NCBI GenBank assembly: GCA_905221605.1
Contig: CAJNDS010002507.1
Coordinates: forward strand, 233,501-297,500
Source of the DNA: Symbiodinium natans
Lineage: Eukaryota > Sar > Dinophyceae > Suessiales > Symbiodiniaceae
Direction of reading: 5' to 3'
Length of the DNA: 64,000 nucleotides
In this document: in pieces, positions 56,791 through 64,000 of the stretch
How positions within the stretch are numbered: position 1 is the stretch's first letter
Layout of the letters: each line of letters starts with the position of its first letter
Notes under the pieces: generated by a model
The model's input: the letters and a program-made list of their open reading frames with translations, nothing else
Database searches by the model: none
Told to the model about the DNA's origin: nothing
Position numbers and translations under genes: made by a program

Positions 56791-56801
56791 CCACGAAAGA
56801 A

Positions 56802-57120
56802 CAGCAGATGCAGAAGATGCAAGCGAAGATTCGAGAGATTCAGCAGGCGGCATTCCTTGAGACTTGATTGGCGATTCTTTGCGGCTTCCATGCCGCTGCG
56901 CTGGAACTGCGAGGTGAAGAAGCGCCGTGATGAGCGTGAAGTTGAAAGGCAGCTGTTGGAGCAACAGCGGCTGGAGCACGACAAGGCGCTGGCACCCAAG
57001 GGACCAAGTGATGCTACCTGTAGCCTCAGAGATCCTCAGAGTTCCAAAGCTTCTCCAGCAGTGTCTGGAAGTGCTGCTGGTGTATCTGGTTCAGGAACTT
57101 CACGACGAAGAGTATGGTGA
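56802..57120 (+). CDS. Coiled-coil exon candidates, unrecognised
   Basis: The plus frame 56802-56861 reads QQMQKMQAKIREIQQAAFLE. After CTGCGAG| at 56914 another frame reads VKKRRDEREVERQLLEQQRL then EHDKALAPKG and a Ser/Ala-rich tail to TGG|TGAGTG near 57120. Together they look like a charged coiled coil. The gap is only about 55 bases, short for an intron, and would need a GA donor; an alternative open frame bridges it with poorer composition. Confidence 0.36.
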
Positions 57121-57924
57121 GTGGCTGACCAAAGAAGAAAAGTTCCACTTAGACAACGCCAAGGCCCAACGCCAACTCTGTCTCGGAACGGTTTTGGTGC
57201 AAGCAGTGCTTAGATTTTACATGGTTTTGCTAGGCGCGAACTAATCTTCGAATAGAGCAAGGACGAGAACGGCAAGGGGCTCATTACGTCCGCACTTCCG
57301 TCGTGTCCAAGCTTGCTTGTTAGAGCCTGGCGGCAGTTTCCAAAAATTGGGCTTGGGTCGAAACAAATGCCAAGAATCTTCAAGCTTGAAGCTTTTCATT
57401 CGTAAAGAGATTTATGACCGATCAAAGGCGGTCCACCCCCGCAGGTCTCAGCAAGACTGAAAAGTGGGGAGGAACGGAGGGACGGAGGGACGGCATCCCT
57501 ACGACTCCCCTGAAAACAGTCCGCCTCCCACTTCGGTGGCTGACGCTCTTCCCCGTGTCTTCTCAGCCCTTCTCAAGTCTCCGCGGGCATCCTCGGGCTG
57601 CGGCTCAGGCCATTGGACCTGGTGGCGAAAGCTCTATCCATTGCCGAAGATGAGAAATTCGAGGCCTTGGTTATCCCTGTCTCGCGCTTCCTCGGGCCAC
57701 AAGCCCGCTGAACCACAGAAGCCAGGACATGACCATCTTAGACAAACCTCCGCACCAGCTCTTTATCAACATGAGCGTGGATGAGGCAGGCTGTCGGACT
57801 TGTGGAGCACCCACTTCATTCTTCATTGACTGTGCTCCCGATAAAATACTGTAAGCAGCATGTTTGGCCCGCTGATGCAGTACATGCAAGAGATTGGAAC
57901 AGTTCAAAACTCGGCTATCCCAAC

Positions 57925-58350
57925 CAGGTGGAGGAGATTCTCGATGAGATCGCCACCTTCGTGCGCATCGATTCGCAGCGCAAGGAATTCTGGCAGGCCA
58001 TACCCAGTCCTGCAGATCTCCTCATGGGGCTTTCCGCCTTCACGTCCTGCATAGTAGCAACAGTGGCCAGTGCGAAGACCAGGCCATGCGCTATGTCGCG
58101 ACCGATGCCTACGAAAGCAAACGACGGGAGAAGGCTGCCTCCACATGGCAATGAAGCAGATCGGCAGCCAAAAAGCGCTACTTGCCAGATCTTGCCAGGC
58201 TGGCCGATCGAAGGCAGGTTCTGCCATCTCCGGCCTTGGTCCGGGAGTTGCTGAAGGCGGCCAAGGAAGTTGCAGATTGCAGTAGTCGGATGGAGCCAGC
58301 GGGAAGCGATCATATCTGCTTGTGCCGGATGTCTCTGTTGGGCAAGTAAA
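57925..58350 (+). pseudogene. Coding remnant with one frame change and one in-frame TGA
   Basis: The plus frame from CCAG|GTGGAG (57928) reads VEEILDEIATFVRIDSQRKE then FWQAIPSP. From about 58017 a neighbouring frame reads 'HSSNSGQCEDQAMRYVATDA' and 'YESKRREKAASTWQ', meets TGA at 58152-58154, and continues in the same frame with SRSAAKKRYLPDLARLADRR, 'QVLPSPALVRELLKAAKEVA' and 'GSDHICLCRMSLLGK' to a TAA at 58348-58350. Helical, charged and G/C-ending throughout. No family recognised; the two lesions favour a decayed gene. Confidence 0.4.
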
Positions 58351-58699
58351 ATTGATGTCATACATGCATAGATGGCATAGCTTGACAAGACATGGGGCTG
58401 ATGGCAGCCTGGGCTCAGGTGTTGTCAACGAGATCCATGAACTGCTTTGTGCCAAATCCAAGCGCGAGCTGGGTGATATGCTCGTGCCGACCCCAGTGGC
58501 ACGAAGGTTTGATCATGAGTCATGAGAATCATGCGCAAACTTACCCCCTCTTAGGGCCGAGCTCTTGGTCCTGCTTCCCCGCACGCTCGAGCAAAGACTC
58601 AGCCCAAGTTGATACAATCAGTTATGTTCAGGTGGAGATCAATGACAGTTTGAAGGCCATGCGGCTTGCGTGATCGAAGCCTTGATGTTCGGCCGACCA

Positions 58700-59455
58700 A
58701 CCGAGAGATTCGGTGTGATTACTCTGAACACGAGCTTGTAATTTCTTGTCGTTGATCGGCTTCGGGGCTTGCAAGTGTGGTTTCGCGGACGTAGCAGACT
58801 CCCGTAGCATCCTGCAGCCAGTCCTCGCCGGCTGGCCTGGACACCCAGTTCTTCGAGGCTGTGGCGGCCAAGATTCCGTTCCGCCCTCAAGTGCCACGTG
58901 CCACAAGAGTCTCCAGCTAGCTGGCAGCAAGAGAGCTTGGCTTTCATGGAGGCTGTATGTCGCGCGGGCTGAAGTCGAGCATTGGCATGAAAGGCCGGCC
59001 AGACATATGCGCTTGAGGGGGCTTGTCGAAGTGGTCGATGTGCTTGAGATGTTTCTCTTGAATATTCGCGTATTTGGGCCGGTGTCCTTGCGGAAGACAT
59101 GCCTGCGCATGCGCGATGCTGGGCAGAGCTGCGCAGTCCAGACATTTCCAGACGTTCACGTGATGCCTGTGATGCCCCGTGCCTTTTGGGCTCGAACTGC
59201 CTCATCTGAATGTCGCTTCAGGAACCTGTGTTCAGCGTGTGTGGGAGGACGACCGCTGCTGCGTTTCGTCTCGTAGGTCACAGCCATTTAAAGACTTCAT
59301 GATGTTCATGATGAAACTTACTTTTAAACACGACAAAGTATGTAGTGAATGTAGTGGCAAGGGGTGGCATTGCAAGTACGACGAAGCACTGCTGGAGCAA
59401 GCCGAAGCATATGGCCATGCTGCCAGGAGCCAGGGCCACTCCGTGCCGTGAGCTC
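58700..59455 (+). other. Weak plus-strand frames
   Basis: At 59345-59449 the plus strand reads 'CSECSGKGWHCKYDEALLEQ' then AEAYGHAARSQGHSVP before a TGA. C-x2-C-x-G-x-G recalls a DnaJ zinc-finger repeat, but one copy alone is not evidence. Upstream frames on both strands conflict. Confidence 0.2.
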
Positions 59456-59536
59456 CCCGAGTCTGACACATCACAGTTTTCAGTCAGAAGCTGGACACAT
59501 CTGGACACAGGGGGCGTGCCAGGCTCGACTCGCGCC

Positions 59537-60271
59537 ATGTCCAACGAGTCCAACCCGTACATGTTCATCGCCACAGAGCCTCTGGGCCCCATGGGCCCCA
59601 TGTGGTTCCAGACAGGCTGTGAAGGCAAGCAGCAACAGCAGCAACAGCAGCAGCTACAGAACATACAGAACGATGCCTGGCATTCCTGGCTGGCCTCGAA
59701 TTACGTGTGGATTCCTAGCTACATTGCATACGGCCTCGTTGATATGGTTCCGTGGCATGATGCAGTGGCCCCGATCGCCGTCGCTGATAGTAAAGGTGGC
59801 CATTTGGCATTGGAGAAGCCGTGCCAAAAAGGAAAGGAGTCCGCTTTGAAGCGTAGCCACGAGGGAAAAAGCTCGTTGGCACCTGATGAGCGGCTTGGCT
59901 GAGCGAGCTCACAGTGTGCTTTTGTGCAAGTTGCGCGAAGTTGGAGTGAAGATGGCACTTTCATCACTTTCCGTTTTCTTGGATTCTTGGTACCAAGGCA
60001 AGAGTTTCACCAAGACATGCTGCGGAAACTCGCGCTGCATCTGGCCGCACAGCCTGACACCGAAACGGAAGCTCATCCGACGATCCTTCACGAACTGGAG
60101 GAGCCGCAGGAAGGGCTGCGAGCCGTGTCGGTTTCCTCGCTTGCTTACGCTCTGAATCAGGAGCCAGAGAATGTGGAGAGACAGGAGGAGCACTCCCCAG
60201 AATGCATGAGCCACTTCTGCGCCTTTGCTTCAGAGACCGGGGAATCGACTGCTCCAAAAGACCTGTCCTGA
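59537..60271 (+). CDS. EFHQ-peptide protein A, two exons (tandem paralogue)
   Basis: Exon 1 (59537-59820) starts MSNESNPYMFIATEPLGPMG, contains a Gln run from CAG/CAA repeats, then NYVWIPSYIAYGLVDMVPWH, and ends GAAGCC|GTGCCA in phase 2. Exon 2 (59998-60271) starts after TACCAAG| and reads QEFHQDMLRKLALHLAAQPD, then a Glu-rich stretch ending STAPKDLS. The 177-base GT-AG intron and phases give 185 residues. The PSYI module and the EFHQ peptide both recur in the gene 0.5 kb downstream, which supports the model. There is no signal peptide or membrane span. The EFHQxMLRKLALHLAAQ peptide looks like an amphipathic helix; role unknown. Without splicing, the first frame would end at 59902. Confidence 0.6.
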
Positions 60272-60535
60272 CACATGCGCCTGCTCTCCTCGCTGAAGCT
60301 TAAGGTGAGTGTGCCAACTTCTTCAAACAGGTTGAGAAGCAAGACGAGGCGTCATGTAGCTTCTTGCGCCGAGTCATTGTCGTGATGCATTGCGTTTGCA
60401 TTTGCGCAAACTTGCGCCCGGACCACGCAAACATGATGCACATGAGGATGTTGTCAAGCCACTCAAGCCGAGCAGTGTTCTTTCATGAGAGTTTTGCGGT
60501 TACGCCAGTGTTCGGTAATCTCTTTTTAAAAGATT

Positions 60536-60625
60536 CCGTGATATAGCCCGCGATACAGCCGCGATTAGCGATCACGCGATACGTGATCGGCACGGTAATC
60601 AAGGCTGTATCACGGGCTATGTAAC
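60536..60625. repeat. Foldback element with GCGATA motifs
   Basis: 60543-60560 pairs with 60603-60620 (17 of 18 bases), 60563-60567 with 60596-60600, and CGATCACG at 60569-60576 with CGTGATCG at 60582-60589 (loop 5). The whole can form one imperfect stem of about 78 bases. CGCGATA/CGTGATA recur five times. It lies between the two paralogous genes. Confidence 0.85.
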
Positions 60626-60752
60626 TTAGTTGTGGTTGCCGGCATGCGGGGTTACCGGATGTTACCGGGCCAGTCTCTTTGACTGTTCTCGGAAGGCCTC
60701 GGACGGCCCCGACACGCCGCGCAGCTTCTGCGCGACGCCAGAAGAGCACGGC

Positions 60753-61726
60753 ATGCCTGTCTGGACAGGGAAGCATCAGCCTCCCCAGCCGCCTCCACAC
60801 ATGGCGCCTTGGTGGCACTGTGCGCAGGCGACTTTGGAAATGTACGTGTTCGCAAGAAAGTTTTGTGAGCTTGAGGTTTGATTGAGGCTGTCTGGTTGAG
60901 GGTAGACTCCAGCCCATGATGAGCAGAGCCCATGCCCCAATAACGCCACATTTAATAGCAGGTGCCCTGAACAAACTGGTGAAACTGAATGAGCTCGGAA
61001 ACCTTCTTGAGTTTGCTGATGCTAGCTGGGTTGGAGGAGTACATGGAAGACCTGAGCGAGAGCTCGTCGCACTGTGTTTGTGTGCCCTCTTACATCGTGC
61101 ACGGCTTGCTGGAAACCGTTGCCTGGGGCGAGGGTAAAGGCCGCGATTCGCGTCGCTTGGGGGCTCACGATCAGGAGTTCCACCAGCAGATGTTGAGAAA
61201 ACTTGCCCTGCACCTGGCAGCACAGCCGGGAACGGTTGGCACAGATCTTCCAACTGGTCCCCATCCTCAGACGTATGCAGCTCAGAGCCCGTCCTATGAC
61301 AAAAGGCCAGACAAGAGAGCCCAGCAGCATCAGCAAGGGAAGGGCCTCTTTCAGCATGATAGCCGGCCGCAGCAGGAGGAATTTCACCGACAGATGCTGC
61401 AGAAGCTAGCGCTGCATCTGGCGGCACAGCCAGACACGCCCACCGCCAGCCCACATGCCAGTCAAAGCATGGCACCCACAACGAGCCCCGCCATGAACAG
61501 TGCCACGGGATCAAATGTGCCGGAAAGGAAGGCATCAAGCTCGTGTTCCCATGGCCAGAGCCACCACAGCCATCCAACTCTCCAGCCCGAGTGCCACCAG
61601 GAGCTTCTTCGGAAGCTTGCGCTGCACTTGGCGGCCCAGGATCATCCGTTGGACAAACCGGACAAGCCGGTGCAGCTTGAGATTCAGGGAGCTCCTACGG
61701 CCATCGGCGAGGACAGCTCCAGCTGA
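60753..61726 (+). CDS. EFHQ-peptide protein B, two exons (tandem paralogue, three peptide repeats)
   Basis: Exon 1 (60753-60841) reads MPVWTGKHQPPQPPPHMAPW then WHCAQATLE and ends GAAAT|GTACGT in phase 2. Exon 2 (60994-61726) starts after AATGAG| and reads SETFLSLLMLAGLEEYMEDL, 'CVCVPSYIVHGLLETVAWGE', then three copies of the peptide at about 61175-61228 (EFHQQMLRKLALHLAAQP), 61377-61433 (EEFHRQMLQKLALHLAAQP) and 61589-61641 (ECHQELLRKLALHLAAQ). These are separated by Ser/Pro/His-rich linkers, and it ends EDSSS. Spliced length is 273 residues. If the ATG at 60989 is used instead, exon 2 alone gives 245 residues. Same order of modules as protein A: W-rich start, PSYI, EFHQ. Confidence 0.62.
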
Positions 61727-61739
61727 GAACTAGACATGG

Positions 61740-62660
61740 TGACAGGCTTAAGGTGGACTTGCTGTAGCAGTGGAGGCTATGAACAGCTGTAACCAGCTGT
61801 ACCACCGTACCGGACAGGACAAGGCCAGTTGCGACAGGCTGCTGGCTGAACTTGAGCAGACTGGGAACGACAGGCCTGCCTTTCATTGATTGAGGTGCTT
61901 CGTTTCCACCTGGCTTGAGGCTTCCAAACCATCCCATGTTGCAGTGTGGGCGTTTTGATCTTCAGGCAGGGTCATGGACAGTTCGGGCTGGTAAAAAAGG
62001 AGGATCAGTTCGGGGTCCCGGCTGTTCTCTGTGGATGTAGACTCCTTGGGTTGCGCGCCGACCGGCTTGATGGCCAGAGGGGTGCTTTGGGCTGGAAGTC
62101 GAGCCGAGAGAGAGGTTTTTTATGAGGGAATCAAATCTCATTTTGGGACGACGATGGGGGGGAGGGGGAACCTGGGGGACGTGAGGCGTGGGGAAAACAC
62201 GGGGGGTCTTTATGTGACGATCGTTGTGGTGGTCCCTGGAATGAGAATGGTCAAGCTCCAAAGGAGGTGCGCTGAGATGTCCAGAGATTGTGTTTTCGAA
62301 TCTCACATGTCCGGTCCAAGGTTTTCATGTCAACCACAACATGCAGGGCTTCGCTTCTTTCTCAAGCATAGGAAGAGATGAAGATTCCGCAAGCAAACGT
62401 AGCAACATGAAGCAACGCCCAAACCAAGCGTCTCTTTACTAGCTGTGCAGGTGGTGTTGTAGTTAATTCGACCAGGACAAAGCACCTCAACTGGGTGCTT
62501 TCAGTTGTGCGACCCTTCTCCTTGACGCAGTTTGGGTCTCGTGTCGTGCTGCTGAGCTGCAGAAGTTCGACATGAGCAGCCTTCTGTTGTGTGGATGTGC
62601 AGGCTGTTCTATGCTTCTATGCTGTGGCGTATGTTTTCTGTTTTGCGTAAGTTTAATCAA
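61740..62660. other. No supported gene
   Basis: Probable 3' UTR of paralogue B and intergenic DNA. CAGCTGTA direct duplicates occur at 61783-61801. Confidence 0.35.
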
Positions 62661-62738
62661 GCTTCAGACAATGGATGGGCCCCAAGGCAAAAGGCAATTG
62701 CGACGGCATCTGTCCAAGAAAGGGAGAAGTTCGCCCAG
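62656..62738 (+). CDS. Exon candidate
   Basis: The plus frame reads QASDNGWAPRQKAIATASVQ then EREKFAQ and ends at GCCCAG|GTGAGG, a good donor. No partner exon or family found. Confidence 0.28.
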
Positions 62739-62744
62739 GTGAGG

Positions 62745-63600
62745 GATGGCGTGCACAAAGCAGGGCTCTGCTTGCTTGAGCGTTTCTTCTTCAGGTTTAG
62801 ATTTGCGATTGCAGGAAGCACTAAAGCACGAAAATTCCGCTGTTCTTTTGGGAAATAGTCGGAATTGCAGCAATCCCCCTCCCGAACCTACTACAAAAGC
62901 ATTTTCTGACCCGACCAAACTCAAGACGCCTAACCCCAAGAAACACTTCATGTTATGCCTGTTACGTACGATCTTCCAGCACAAATGAAAAATAAAATAT
63001 GGCATGCTGCCCCAAATCCTAACCCTGCAATATGCGGTTGGGGGGGGTCTTAGTTCTCCCAGGTTTGTCTTGCTCAGTGCGGGTCATAAGGAAATGTCCC
63101 TCGCATGATTGGTTTCACAGAGTGCAGTCATACCGATGTGGTTGTCGAGGCTCATATCCTCCTAGCTGTTTGTGCAATATTTCCTGGCGCCTGACTGATC
63201 ACTCGGTCTGAATTTGACATGCTATATAGTAGAACAGCTTGACGAACGGACCCATGGACCTTGCCTGCCTTGTGCGAGAGTGAGCGACTAACCCTGCAAT
63301 CAAAGCTGTTTGACGGGTTCCATCGGACCAGAAGCTTTGTCGAATCAGCATGGAAGCAGGAAAAAGCCAGGAACGTGCACCCTGCCCAACCTTGCAAGCT
63401 TAAATGCTTGCGCTTGGGTTTTTGGAACAGGGTGGGGATGCTGGAAGTAGTAGTTTTGTTGTGGAGGGGGCGCAGGAGTGAGTGATTTAGCAAGAGAAAA
63501 GTAAAAGCTGGAAAGAAAGACAGAACAAGAGACCGGACGCGCGAAGTACAGGAGAAGGACTCTGCATTGTGAGGGGGGCCCGCCCGAGATTGTATCTCCG
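62745..63600. other. No supported gene
   Basis: A G8 run lies near 63039-63047. No coherent exon was seen. Confidence 0.35.
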
Positions 63601-63607
63601 GGGCCCC

Positions 63608-63690
63608 TGAACCACAAACCCAAAGCCCCCAGCCCCAAACGCTGAAACGCTAAAACGCCAAACCCATCAAACACGCAAACCCTAGCTCCC
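63608..63690. repeat. Telomere-like tract, C-strand orientation
   Basis: CCACAAACCCAAAGCCCCC, CCCCAAACGC, AAACGCCAAACCC and CAAACCCTAG are degenerate CCCTAAA-like units, opposite in orientation to the 41.2 kb tract. Confidence 0.5.
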
Positions 63691-64000
63691 TGCACAACCC
63701 GAAAGCCAAAGTTAGACCCCAGTGATGTGGTTACGCAGGTGGTAAGAAGAAACTTAGACTGCAGTGGAATGGCATTCCTTCTGTTAGAGTTAGGCTTCCA
63801 CACAACCCCGTTTTCCCGTTTTGCTCTGGGACCTACACACACATTTTGTCAAGCATAGCAGACAATTGGCTTCAAGAAGCCTTAAAGAAGGAGAGCTTCC
63901 TATTGAACTATGGAAAATTAAGCCGAGAGGAACCAGACTCAGACTAGCCTCTAAGTAAAGTCAAAAGAAATTCAGGCATGCCCATTCCGCTTTAGAGGAA

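Noticed and set aside
60483-61577. 364-codon minus ORF
   Set aside because: It is antisense to paralogue B, whose plus-strand peptide repeats are conserved; G/C-ending codons leave the antisense frame open.

Overview
The window looks like nuclear DNA of a dinoflagellate, most likely a symbiodiniacean. Four things point that way. (1) A clear alveolin (IMC1-type pellicle protein) gene lies at 8.1-10.2 kb. (2) In a large membrane-protein gene at 19.4-25.9 kb, three of four inferred introns have GC-AG ends with a G after the acceptor, a dinoflagellate habit. (3) There are decayed non-LTR retrotransposons of a kind common in these genomes. (4) Genes are sparse and G/C-ending in codon position 3, set in a sea of micro- and minisatellites, with degenerate TTTAGGG-like tracts. 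No bacterial operons, rRNA, tRNA or CRISPR arrays were seen. All gene models are read by eye from frames, splice signals and phase arithmetic; no search was run.

Layout: 0.8-3.9 kb holds at least two, partly nested, dead LINE-like elements. 4.3-4.75 kb has an EF-hand-like coding remnant. 5.3-6.2 kb is a large CTG-rich compound satellite. 7.36-7.89 kb is a minus-strand coding remnant. 8.1-10.2 kb is the alveolin gene, whose repeat domain is split by a long Gly/Cys-rich tract. 10.6-11.5 kb is a small charged coiled-coil gene. 13.2 kb has a GTTAAC-rich inverted repeat. 14.5-18.3 kb is dominated by GAA arrays and purine tracts. 19.4-25.9 kb is a five-exon gene for an inferred 1,820-residue, cysteine-rich, single-pass surface protein. 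26.9-27.5 kb holds further exons. 29.6-30.2 kb is a heptamer minisatellite that switches strand around a perfect 35-bp hairpin. 32.0-33.2 kb holds exons of an unrecognised minus-strand gene. 34.7-45.5 kb has scattered exon-like pieces among repeats. 45.8-51.5 kb is a repeat nest with one family in both orientations. 53.1-54.1 kb is a higher-order satellite rich in GAATTC. 55.1-58.4 kb has exon-like segments, two of them interrupted by a single in-frame TGA. 59.5-61.7 kb holds two tandem paralogous genes sharing a short 'PSYI' module and the repeated peptide EFHQxMLRKLALHLAAQ. The 3' end is mostly non-coding.

The best candidates for something undescribed are the tandem EFHQ-peptide genes, the modular CWC-repeat surface protein, the Gly/Cys-split alveolin, and the strand-switching hairpin minisatellite. 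The pellicle protein, the surface protein and the exon clusters share no obvious pathway; most well-supported genes lie on the plus strand. The smaller exon-like calls are weak and marked so, because GC3-rich DNA often leaves several frames open.
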